Source of the DNA: Pseudomonas marincola
Lineage (GTDB): Bacteria; Pseudomonadota; Gammaproteobacteria; Pseudomonadales; Pseudomonadaceae
Assembly (NCBI RefSeq): GCF_900116605.1
Contig: NZ_FPBC01000015.1
Coordinates: 52,837-116,836 of the forward strand
Length of the DNA: 64,000 bases
Direction of reading: 5' to 3'
The position numbers and the translations under genes are program-made. The notes under the pieces were generated by a model. The model ran no database searches. It was not told where the DNA came from and saw nothing but the letters and a program-made list of their open reading frames with translations. Shown here in pieces: positions 54,101 to 61,353 of this stretch; within the stretch, counting starts at the first letter, position 1; each line of letters opens with the position of its first letter.

Positions 54101-55267
54101 CAGGGTCTCGGCAGCATCCTTGGTTGGCGGCTCGCCTGGACGCATCATGCGATAGATTTCAACCAGCGCTTCGAGCTGATTGGTGGTCGAGTCGATCTTC
54201 AGGGTATCGGAGATGAACGGACCGCAATCGATATCGTTGGTGTACAGGGTTTCAATGCGCACAACCTGCGCCTTGACGACCTTAGCCAGGTCTTCAACGC
54301 TCAGTTCAGTGTTGCACTCAACCAGGATCTCGCCAGTTGCCGGGTGCACGATTGCCTTGGCAGAAGTACGGCCAAGCAGGTAATCGATAGGCACGTTGAG
54401 CTCGGTGATACCGGCTTTGTTCAACTGGTTGATGTGGCGCGCAGTAATACGGCGGCCTTGCTCGACAATGACTTTGCCCTTGTCGTCAGCAATATCCAGT
54501 ACAGCAATTTCACCGCGCAGACGCTCTGGCACCAATTCCAGACGCAGGCTTTCGCCGGTGACGTGGAAAACGTTGGTGGTATAGAAAGCGTCCAGCACTT
54601 CTTCAGTGGTGTAACCCAGTGCACGCAGCAGCACGGAAGCCGGCAATTTGCGGCGACGGTCGATACGTACGAACACGGCGTCTTTCGGGTCGAATTCGAA
54701 GTCGAGCCACGAGCCACGGTAAGGAATTACGCGAGCTGAATACAGCAGTTTGCCAGAGCTGTGCGTCTTGCCACGGTCGTGATCGAAGAACACGCCCGGC
54801 GAACGGTGCAACTGGGAGACGATGACGCGCTCGGTACCGTTGATTACGAAGGTACCGTTCTCAGTCATCAGGGGGATTTCCCCCATGTAAACTTCTTGCT
54901 CTTTAATGTCCTTGATCGCTTTGTTCGACGATTCTTTGTCGAAAATGATCAGACGGACTTTTACCCGCAGCGGTACGGCAAAGGTTACGCCACGAAGTAC
55001 GCACTCTTTGACGTCAAAGGCCGGTTCGCCCAGGCGATAACCGACATACTCCAGAGCAGCATTGCCGGAATAGCTGATAATCGGGAAAACGGATTTGAAG
55101 GCTGCATGCAAGCCAATATCGCGAAACTGATCTTTGGTCGCTCCCGCCTGCAGGAATTCGCGATACGAATCCAGCTGGATGGCCAGGAGATAAGGCACAT
55201 CCATGACATCCGGCAACTTGCTAAAGTCCTTGCGGATACGTTTTTTCTCAGTATATGAGTAAGCCAT
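51194..55267 (-). CDS. rpoB: RNA polymerase beta subunit
   Basis: 1357 aa. Starts [17 protein letters not shown]. The rifampicin pocket [25 protein letters not shown] is wild-type in pattern. The C-terminal part has [10 protein letters not shown] and [16 protein letters not shown]. It is separated from rplL by a 224-nt region with attenuator and stem-loop. Confidence 0.99.
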   Translation of the reverse strand: [1357 protein letters not shown]

Positions 55268-55374
55268 CAGCGTTCCCCAGCTTGGTCACCTGCTTATTTG
55301 GCCTCTCCGACGGGAGCAGCCAGAAACTCTTGCAAACCCATCATGGTTTGCTCCACCACCTATTCAGGCGTGGG

Positions 55375-55419
55375 TTTCCGTTCTAGTTCAACTGACGAAC
55401 AGTTGAACTAGAACGGAAA
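55375..55419. other. 20-bp perfect stem-loop between rplL and rpoB
   Basis: TTTCCGTTCTAGTTCAACTG and its exact complement flank a 5-nt loop. A 20-bp unbroken RNA duplex is a good RNase III substrate; E. coli has an RNase III site in the same interval. It directly follows, and by 3 nt overlaps, the U-run of the attenuator-like terminator. Confidence 0.85.
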
Positions 55420-55445
55420 AAGGCCGGTGGCAAAAGCCACCAGCC
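55417..55445 (-). terminator. attenuator-like terminator between rplL and rpoB
   Basis: The minus-strand stem GGCTGGTGGC-TTTT-GCCACCGGCC is followed by TTTTT. It lies 47 nt after the rplL stop, where E. coli has the partial terminator that sets the L12 to beta ratio. Confidence 0.88.
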
Positions 55446-55491
55446 ATCAGCCTTACGCGAGTCGCTCGGGCTGTAGACGCAAGGTCTTCGC

Positions 55492-55857
55492 TTACTTAAG
55501 CTCGACTTTGGCGCCAGCTTCTTCCAGAACCTTCTTAGCGGCTTCAGCTTCTTCTTTCGAAGCGCCTTCTTTAACAACGCCAGGAGCGCCGTCAACCACT
55601 GCCTTGGCTTCTTTCAGGCCCAGACCAGTCAGTTCGCGAACTGCTTTAATTACGTTTACTTTCTTCTCGCCAGCTTCAACCAGAACGATGTTGAATTCGG
55701 TCTGCTCTTCAACAGCAGCGGCAGCAGCAACAGCTGGGCCAGCAGCAGCAGCGGCGGAAACGCCAAACTTCTCTTCCATTGCCTTGATCAGTTCTACAAC
55801 CTGCATCACGGACATTTCAGATACGGCGTTGATGATGTCTTCGTTAGTCAGAGCCAT
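55492..55857 (-). CDS. rplL: 50S ribosomal protein L7/L12
   Basis: A 121-aa stalk protein: N-terminal dimer domain (about residues 1-33), Ala/Val-rich hinge (about 34-50), and C-terminal factor-binding domain with NVIKAVRELTGLGLKEAK. Present in four or more copies per ribosome. 78 nt after rplJ. Confidence 0.98.
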   Translation of the reverse strand: MALTNEDIINAVSEMSVMQVVELIKAMEEKFGVSAAAAAGPAVAAAAAVEEQTEFNIVLVEAGEKKVNVIKAVRELTGLGLKEAKAVVDGAPGVVKEGASKEEAEAAKKVLEEAGAKVELK

Positions 55858-55935
55858 GACTCTAATTTCCTGTATTGGGGGACAGCCTACGCGGCCATCA
55901 AATTAAACAATTTTGATTGAAAGAGACTCGCTGCC

Positions 55936-56436
55936 TTAGGCGGCGGTAGCTTCTTTCTGGTCGCGAACAGCGGCCAAGGTACGAACGAACTTGCTGGTAG
56001 CGCCTTGAATAACGCTCATCAGCTGCGAAACCGCCTCGTCGTAAGTTGGCAAAGTTGCCAATACGTCGATTTGGTTGGCTGCGATCAGTTGACCTTCGAA
56101 TGCGGCTGCTTTGATTTCGAACTTGTCCTGACCTTTTGCGAACTCTTTGAAGATACGAGCAGCAGCGCCCGGATGTTCATTCGAGAAAGCAATCAAGGTC
56201 GGGCCTTTGAACGCGTCGTTGAGCACTTCATACGGAGTGCCTTCAACAGCGCGGCGCAGCAATGTGTTACGTACAACTTTTACGTACACACCAGAAGCGC
56301 GGGCCTCTTTACGGAGTCCGGTCATAGCACCTACAGTCACGCCACGGGCATCAGCCACAACAGCGGAAAGGGCAGCTTTGGCAGCCTCGTTGACTTCAGC
56401 GACGATGGCCTTCTTGTCTTCGAGTTTAATTGCCAC
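55936..56436 (-). CDS. rplJ: 50S ribosomal protein L10
   Basis: A 166-aa stalk base protein starting MAIKLEDKKAIVAEVNEAA; the C-terminal helix binds L7/L12 dimers. Autoregulated through the leader at 56440-56634. Confidence 0.98.
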   Translation of the reverse strand: MAIKLEDKKAIVAEVNEAAKAALSAVVADARGVTVGAMTGLRKEARASGVYVKVVRNTLLRRAVEGTPYEVLNDAFKGPTLIAFSNEHPGAAARIFKEFAKGQDKFEIKAAAFEGQLIAANQIDVLATLPTYDEAVSQLMSVIQGATSKFVRTLAAVRDQKEATAA

Positions 56437-56439
56437 GGG

Positions 56440-56634
56440 TAAAACTCCTGCTTGTTACCGTTTCATCTGGCCGAAGCCGGATGTCGTTTTGGTGTCTGAT
56501 TCGGTAAGAATCGGGAGCACCATCTGCGTAGGCTTCCATGTTTAAGGCTTGCGCCACCTACGGTCTTGGATAGCCCCCGCAAAGCAGGGACCCCAATTTT
56601 GTAGCGGGCACGTATTACGCACCCGCTTAAGTCA
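56440..56634 (-). ncRNA. L10(L12) autoregulatory leader (rplJ leader)
   Basis: The untranslated rplA-rplJ region has the family landmarks GGGCTATCCAAGACCGTAGG, GGTGGCGCAAGCCTTAA and ACGCAGATGGTGCTCCC, which form the L10 binding fold before rplJ. A 9-bp stem with two wobbles (GCGGGTGCG/CGTGCCCGC) opens the region. Confidence 0.85.
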
Positions 56635-57330
56635 TTACGCGTCGAGCGAACCCTGATCAATGATCAGGCCTGGACCCATGGTAGTGCTCAGGGTCACACG
56701 CTTAACGTAAACGCCTTTAGAAGTCGAAGGCTTCAGACGCTTAAGATCAGCGATCAGCGCTTCAACGTTCTGCTTCAATTTCTCGGCGTCAAAGCCAACC
56801 TTGCCGACGGAACCGTGAATGATACCGTTTTTGTCGGTACGGAAGCGAATCTGACCGGCTTTGGCATTCTTGACGGCAGTAGCAACGTCAGGAGTAACAG
56901 TACCAACCTTCGGGTTAGGCATCAGGCCACGTGGACCGAGCACTTGACCCAATTGACCGACAACGCGCATTGCATCAGGCGATGCGATAACGACGTCATA
57001 GTTCAGGTCGCCGCCTTTCATTTCAGCAGCCAGATCGTCCATGCCTACGCGGTCAGCGCCGGCAGCCAGAGCAGCTTCAGCAGCTGGGCCCTGAGTGAAC
57101 ACAGCAACGCGAACAGTTTTGCCCGAGCCATTCGGCAGCACAGTAGCGCCACGAACAACTTGGTCAGATTTACGTGGGTCAACGCCCAGGTTAACTGCTA
57201 CGTCTACAGATTCAGAGAACTTAACAGCCGAGATTTCGGCAAGCAGAGCAGCTGCTTCAACGAAGTTATAAGCCTTACCAGCTTCAACTTTCTCAGCGAT
57301 TGCCTTTTGACGCTTAGTCAACTTAGCCAT
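56635..57330 (-). CDS. rplA: 50S ribosomal protein L1
   Basis: A 231-aa L1-stalk protein with DQVVRGATVLPNGSGKTVRVAVF and GLMPNPKVGTVT. It is the translational repressor of rplK-rplA in E. coli. The ATG overlaps the rplK stop (TAATG). Confidence 0.98.
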   Translation of the reverse strand: MAKLTKRQKAIAEKVEAGKAYNFVEAAALLAEISAVKFSESVDVAVNLGVDPRKSDQVVRGATVLPNGSGKTVRVAVFTQGPAAEAALAAGADRVGMDDLAAEMKGGDLNYDVVIASPDAMRVVGQLGQVLGPRGLMPNPKVGTVTPDVATAVKNAKAGQIRFRTDKNGIIHGSVGKVGFDAEKLKQNVEALIADLKRLKPSTSKGVYVKRVTLSTTMGPGLIIDQGSLDA

Positions 57331-57761
57331 TACACACCCTCCACGTTCAGGCCCATGCTGCGAGCGGAGCCAGCGATAGTACGCACGGCGGCGTCCATAT
57401 CGGAAGCAGTAAGATCAGCCTGTTTAGTCTTGACGATCTCTTCCAGCTGAGCGCGGGTTACAGTGCCAACTTTAACGGTGTTTGGACGAGCGGAACCGCT
57501 AGTCAAACCAGCCGCTTTCTTCAGCAACACTGCTGCCGGGGTGCTTTTGGTTTCAAAAGTGAAGCTACGGTCGCTGTATACAGTGATGATCACTGGAGTC
57601 GGCAGACCTGGCTCTTGGCCTTGGGTCTTGGCGTTGAACGCCTTGCAGAATTCCATGATGTTCACACCGTGCTGACCCAGTGCCGGACCAACAGGTGGCG
57701 ACGGGTTAGCTTGTCCAGCTTTTACCTGCAGCTTGATATAAGCCGTAATTTTCTTAGCCAT
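57330..57761 (-). CDS. rplK: 50S ribosomal protein L11
   Basis: A 143-aa protein with the PPVGPALGQHGVNIMEFCKAFNA motif (thiostrepton region) and the RNA-binding C-terminal domain. It is required for RelA activation. Confidence 0.98.
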   Translation of the reverse strand: MAKKITAYIKLQVKAGQANPSPPVGPALGQHGVNIMEFCKAFNAKTQGQEPGLPTPVIITVYSDRSFTFETKSTPAAVLLKKAAGLTSGSARPNTVKVGTVTRAQLEEIVKTKQADLTASDMDAAVRTIAGSARSMGLNVEGV

Positions 57762-57805
57762 GAGCTACTCCAATATTGGGTTCTGACGCCTTGCGGCTCC
57801 CCAGT

Positions 57806-57834
57806 TACTTACGCGTTTATCCCAGTGACGACAA
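57806..57834 (-). promoter_or_regulatory. possible rplK promoter
   Basis: TTGTCG and TAAGTA are 17 nt apart, directly after the nusG hairpin. The -10 is poor. Confidence 0.35.
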
Positions 57835-57860
57835 AACCCCGCAGTCGATAACTGCGGGGT
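57833..57860 (-). terminator. terminator after nusG
   Basis: A perfect 10-bp stem ACCCCGCAGT/ACTGCGGGGT with a 5-nt loop is followed by TTT on the minus strand. The short U-run suggests partial read-through to rplK. Confidence 0.8.
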
Positions 57861-57878
57861 ATGGGATGCTTGTGTCAG

Positions 57879-58412
57879 TTATGCCTTCTCGACCTGACTA
57901 AACTCCAGCTCGACCGGGGTAGCGCGACCGAAAATGGTCACAGCCACCTGGATGCGGCTTTTCTCGTAATTGACTTCTTCGACAACACCGCTGAAATCCG
58001 CGAACGGACCATCGATAACACGGACCATTTCGCCCGGCTCGAACAGTGTTTTCGGCTTTGGCTTATCGCCGTTATCTGCCACACGACGCAAGATAGCTTC
58101 AGCTTCTTTGTCGGTGATCGGAGCCGGCTTATCAGCCGTACCACCGATGAAACCCATGACGCGAGGCGTATCCTTGACCAAGTGCCAAGTGCCTTCGTTC
58201 ATGTCCATCTGAACCAGAACATAGCCAGGGAAGAACTTACGTTCGCTTTTGCGCTTCTGGCCATTACGCATTTCTACCACTTCTTCGGTAGGAACCAGAA
58301 TCTCGCCAAAGCCGTCTTCCATACCGGCGAATTTTACACGCTCAATCAAAGAGCGCATAACATGCTTCTCGTAACCCGAGTAAGCATGCACAACGTACCA
58401 ACGCTTAGCCAC
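57879..58412 (-). CDS. nusG: transcription termination/antitermination factor NusG
   Basis: 177 aa: NGN domain (MAKRWYVVHAYSGYEKHV...) and C-terminal KOW domain (EPGEMVRVIDGPFADFSGVVEEVNY) that binds Rho or S10. 9 nt after secE. Confidence 0.98.
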   Translation of the reverse strand: MAKRWYVVHAYSGYEKHVMRSLIERVKFAGMEDGFGEILVPTEEVVEMRNGQKRKSERKFFPGYVLVQMDMNEGTWHLVKDTPRVMGFIGGTADKPAPITDKEAEAILRRVADNGDKPKPKTLFEPGEMVRVIDGPFADFSGVVEEVNYEKSRIQVAVTIFGRATPVELEFSQVEKA

Positions 58413-58421
58413 GGGACACCC

Positions 58422-58790
58422 TTAGCCGACAATCAATGAAACAAGCCAGCCAAGCAGGGAATCTAAACCCCACAACAACAGCGCCATAACCAGAACTACC
58501 GCTACAACAATCAATGTTGTTTGGGTGGTTTCGGCGCGAGTTGGCCAGACTACTTTACGAATTTCAACGCGTGCTTCTTTAGTCAGAACCGCAAAGGCTT
58601 GACCCTTCGAAGTTTGCAGCGCAACAACACCGGCGATGACCGCAACCACCAACAGGCCTATTACGCGATACAGAATCGGCTCAGCAGCGAAATACTGATT
58701 ACCAACCACGCCAACGACTACAAGAGCCGCAACTACCAGCCACTTGAGCAGGTCAAAGCGGGTTTCTTTGGCTTCAGCCTTTGCATTCAT
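58422..58790 (-). CDS. secE: protein translocase subunit SecE
   Basis: A 122-aa protein with three TM helices (about residues 15-32, 39-56, 90-115), the enterobacterial-type long form. The conserved amphipathic EVRKVVWPT-type segment reads VEIRKVVWPTRAE. Confidence 0.97.
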   Translation of the reverse strand: MNAKAEAKETRFDLLKWLVVAALVVVGVVGNQYFAAEPILYRVIGLLVVAVIAGVVALQTSKGQAFAVLTKEARVEIRKVVWPTRAETTQTTLIVVAVVLVMALLLWGLDSLLGWLVSLIVG

Positions 58791-58832
58791 TTACGAGGAT
58801 CCTGTGAAAGACGCGCCAAATTCATTTGAAAA

Positions 58833-58908
58833 TGGCAGGTCAGGAGGGAATCGAACCCCCAACCTACGGTTTTGGAGACCGTCGCTCTGCCAATTGAGCT
58901 ACTGACCT
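58833..58908 (-). tRNA. trpT: tRNA-Trp (CCA)
   Basis: A 76-nt cloverleaf with a 7-bp acceptor (AGGTCAG...CTGACCT), anticodon loop CTCCAAA (anticodon CCA), T-loop GGTTCGATTC and encoded 3' CCA. It lies between tufB and secE, so it is part of the same transcript. Confidence 0.97.
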
Positions 58909-58917
58909 AAAACTTGA

Positions 58918-58943
58918 TTAGGCCGACCATTATGTCGGCCTAA
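58918..58943 (-). other. hairpin between tufB and tRNA-Trp
   Basis: A 10-bp perfect stem TTAGGCCGAC/GTCGGCCTAA with a 6-nt loop, 18 nt after the tufB stop. Only a short T-run follows (AAGTTTT after 5 nt); it may be a weak terminator or a processing site. Confidence 0.6.
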
Positions 58944-58961
58944 CAGGGACAAATCAACTAC

Positions 58962-60155
58962 TTACTCGATGATTTTGGCAACTACGCCAGCACCAACGGT
59001 ACGACCACCTTCGCGGATTGCGAAGCGCAGACCATCTTCCATGGCGATCGACTTGATCAGGGTAACAACCATTTTCACGTTGTCGCCTGGCATGACCATT
59101 TCAACGCCTTCCGGCAGTTCGCAGTTACCAGTTACGTCCGTAGTACGGAAGTAGAACTGCGGACGGTAGCCCTTGAAGAAAGGAGTGTGACGACCACCCT
59201 CTTCTTTCGACAGAACGTACACTTCGCCTTCGAACTTGGTGTGCGGCTTAACGCTGCCTGGCTTGCACAGGATCTGGCCACGCTCTACGTCGTCACGCTT
59301 GGTGCCGCGCAGCAGGATACCGCAGTTCTCGCCAGCACGACCTTCGTCGAGCAGCTTGCGGAACATTTCAACACCAGTACAGATAGTCTTGGTGGTTTCA
59401 CGCAGACCAACAATCTCTACTTCGTCCTGAACGCGAACGATACCGCGCTCAACACGACCAGTCACAACAGTACCGCGACCCGAGATCGAGAATACGTCTT
59501 CTACTGGCATCAGGAATGGCTTGTCGATAACGCGAACAGGCTCAGGAATGTAAGTATCCAGAGTCTCAACGAGCTTACGAACGGCAGTGGTGCCCAACTC
59601 GTTGTCGTCTTGGCCGTTCAGAGCCATCAAAGCCGAACCGATGATGATCGGAGTGTCGTCGCCCGGGAAGTCGTAAGTCGACAGCAGGTCACGAACTTCC
59701 ATCTCAACCAACTCCAGCAGCTCAGCGTCGTCTACCATGTCAGCCTTGTTCAGGAAGACAACGATGTACGGAACGCCAACCTGACGGGACAGCAGGATGT
59801 GCTCACGAGTTTGCGGCATCGGACCATCAGCGGCCGAGCAAACCAGGATAGCGCCATCCATCTGAGCAGCACCAGTGATCATGTTCTTCACATAGTCAGC
59901 GTGGCCTGGGCAGTCAACGTGCGCGTAGTGACGAATAGTCGAATCGTACTCAACGTGCGAAGTATTGATAGTAATACCGCGGGCTTTTTCTTCCGGAGCG
60001 CTGTCAATCTGAGCGAAGTCACGGACAGCACCACCGAATGCCTCAGCACAAACCTTGGTCAGTGCAGCAGTCAGCGTTGTTTTACCGTGGTCAACGTGAC
60101 CAATAGTGCCAACGTTTACGTGCGGCTTGCTACGTTCAAATTTCTCTTTAGCCAT
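58962..60155 (-). CDS. tufB: elongation factor Tu (copy B)
   Basis: 397 aa, nearly identical to tufA (42450-43643), intact GTPase motifs. Long stretches are the same at DNA level while 59395-59470 and the 5' end (59935-60155) differ, a pattern of gene conversion. It follows tRNA-Tyr, tRNA-Gly and tRNA-Thr, as in other proteobacteria. Confidence 0.99.
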   Translation of the reverse strand: MAKEKFERSKPHVNVGTIGHVDHGKTTLTAALTKVCAEAFGGAVRDFAQIDSAPEEKARGITINTSHVEYDSTIRHYAHVDCPGHADYVKNMITGAAQMDGAILVCSAADGPMPQTREHILLSRQVGVPYIVVFLNKADMVDDAELLELVEMEVRDLLSTYDFPGDDTPIIIGSALMALNGQDDNELGTTAVRKLVETLDTYIPEPVRVIDKPFLMPVEDVFSISGRGTVVTGRVERGIVRVQDEVEIVGLRETTKTICTGVEMFRKLLDEGRAGENCGILLRGTKRDDVERGQILCKPGSVKPHTKFEGEVYVLSKEEGGRHTPFFKGYRPQFYFRTTDVTGNCELPEGVEMVMPGDNVKMVVTLIKSIAMEDGLRFAIREGGRTVGAGVVAKIIE

Positions 60156-60205
60156 TTTGACTATCTCCCGACGAATAGTTACGCGAGTATTACCACCATT
60201 AAAAC

Positions 60206-60233
60206 AAAGGCAGATACTTGCATATCTGCCTTT
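60206..60233 (-). terminator. hairpin between tRNA-Thr and tufB
   Basis: An 11-bp perfect stem AAAGGCAGATA/TATCTGCCTTT with a 6-nt loop is followed by GTTTTAATGG on the minus strand. It may limit tRNA read-through into tufB or guide processing. Confidence 0.65.
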
Positions 60234-60240
60234 ATTAGAA

Positions 60241-60316
60241 TGGAGCTCATGAGCGGATTTGAACCGCTGACCTCACCCTTACCAAGGGTGTGCTCTACCA
60301 ACTGAGCTACATGAGC
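60241..60316 (-). tRNA. tRNA-Thr (GGT)
   Basis: 76 nt; acceptor GCTCATG/CATGAGC, anticodon loop TTGGTAA (GGT), T-loop GGTTCAAATC, encoded CCA. Confidence 0.97.
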
Positions 60317-60343
60317 GATATTTCCATCGCGACGCAGCAAACA

Positions 60344-60417
60344 TGGAGCGGGTAGCGGGAATCGAACCCGCATATTCAGCTTGGAAGGCTGACGTTCTAC
60401 CACTGAACTATACCCGC
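60344..60417 (-). tRNA. tRNA-Gly (TCC)
   Basis: 74 nt; acceptor GCGGGTA/TACCCGC, anticodon loop CTTCCAA (TCC), T-loop GGTTCGATTC, encoded CCA. Confidence 0.97.
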
Positions 60418-60441
60418 GGAGCTTGCTGCTCTCGCTAAATC

Positions 60442-60526
60442 TGGTGGAGGGAGAAGGATTCGAACCTTCGAAGTCGATGACGTCAGATTTACAGTCTGAT
60501 CCCTTTGGCCGCTCGGGAATCCCTCC
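60442..60526 (-). tRNA. tRNA-Tyr (GTA)
   Basis: 85 nt class II tRNA with a long variable arm; acceptor GGAGGGA/TCCCTCC, anticodon loop CTGTAAA (GTA), encoded CCA. First gene of the tRNA-tufB operon. Confidence 0.97.
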
Positions 60527-60541
60527 AAATTGTGAGGCGGC

Positions 60542-60570
60542 ATTTTCTAGATCTGCCACCCTACTGTCAA
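60542..60570 (-). promoter_or_regulatory. promoter of the tRNA-tufB operon
   Basis: Perfect TTGACA, 17-nt spacer, GAAAAT; the next bases (GCCGCC) are a GC-rich discriminator, typical of stringently controlled tRNA promoters. The predicted start is about 8-10 nt before tRNA-Tyr. Confidence 0.82.
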
Positions 60571-60670
60571 GCTTTTTCTCATTTAAATCCTGAGGTTAGC
60601 TGCTTGTCAGCATCTTCTAAGCGCTGCCTGTTAAGGCGACCACTGCGAAGCGGGCGCCATCATATGCAAT

Positions 60671-61345
60671 CTATCGCTGCGATGCAACACCTTTACACGG
60701 CATTATTTGATGCTCTAAGCCATTGAAGTCAAAAGCTAATTTCTGCAGAAGCTGATCATCCAGCAAACGTCGGCCATCTGGAGCAATTCGCACCCAGTAA
60801 CTGCGGCTAGCACGCGGCATTTCTTTAAGCTGGGGTTGGTATCCAGCATCACTCAAACGCTGCATTACGCTTTGCGCCGAATCCCTGCGCGGATAGATAC
60901 CAAGCGATATACCGTTGTTCAGCTCGCCTTCACTGATCAGAAAGCTATCAATTTTACGCCCCTGCAACTCGCGCAATAGTCGTAACGAGGCATCCCTGTT
61001 ACCCAAAGGCGGCAGATACACCCAGTAATCTTGACCCGCCTGCCCTTCTACTGCCTGGGTAGCTGAACGAATATCCAGACTCAACAAGCGCTGCTCGACC
61101 TGAGCGGCATCAGCCTCCTGATCAAACTTGCCCAGGAACAAGCAGGCCTCTTCAGGCTCTTGGGCTGCGGGAGGCGCTTCACGGCGCAGTTGCGTTTCTG
61201 ATTCGCTGAGTAAGCGAATAGCACGGTCACTCTGCTGCGCCACCGCTAACGGCAACACTTCCTTCGCCCGCAACGGCACTTGCTGCTGATGCCAGACGTA
61301 GTAAAAAGCATTGAGCACTAACAACAACAAAAACAACCAACGCAT
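60671..61345 (-). CDS. SPOR domain-containing protein
   Basis: A 224-aa membrane-anchored protein: one TM at about residues 3-20 (MRWLFLLLLVLNAFYYVW), then a periplasmic region with a SPOR-like fold at about 125-190 (SEGELNNGISLGIYPRRDSAQSV). SPOR domains bind denuded peptidoglycan at septa; the role here is unknown. The ATG at 61345 starts the TM; a TTG 12 nt upstream overlaps coaX. Third gene after birA and coaX. Confidence 0.88.
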   Translation of the reverse strand: MRWLFLLLLVLNAFYYVWHQQQVPLRAKEVLPLAVAQQSDRAIRLLSESETQLRREAPPAAQEPEEACLFLGKFDQEADAAQVEQRLLSLDIRSATQAVEGQAGQDYWVYLPPLGNRDASLRLLRELQGRKIDSFLISEGELNNGISLGIYPRRDSAQSVMQRLSDAGYQPQLKEMPRASRSYWVRIAPDGRRLLDDQLLQKLAFDFNGLEHQIMPCKGVASQR

Positions 61346-61353
61346 GAGCGACC

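Noticed and set aside
51191..54739. A 1182-codon open frame on the plus strand opposite rpoB
   Set aside because: It mirrors rpoB exactly, has no ribosome site or family motif, and reflects the strong codon bias of rpoB. The same holds for the 688-codon frame opposite fusA (43854-45920), the 527-codon frame opposite uvrA and the 445-codon frame opposite katA.
42450..60155. tuf duplication as a mobile or recent tandem duplication
   Set aside because: Two tuf copies in the str and tRNA-tufB operons are the ancestral state in gammaproteobacteria.
60179..60559. A 126-codon minus-strand frame upstream of tufB
   Set aside because: It is a translation through tRNA-Tyr, tRNA-Gly and tRNA-Thr; database proteins of this kind are tRNA mistranslations.
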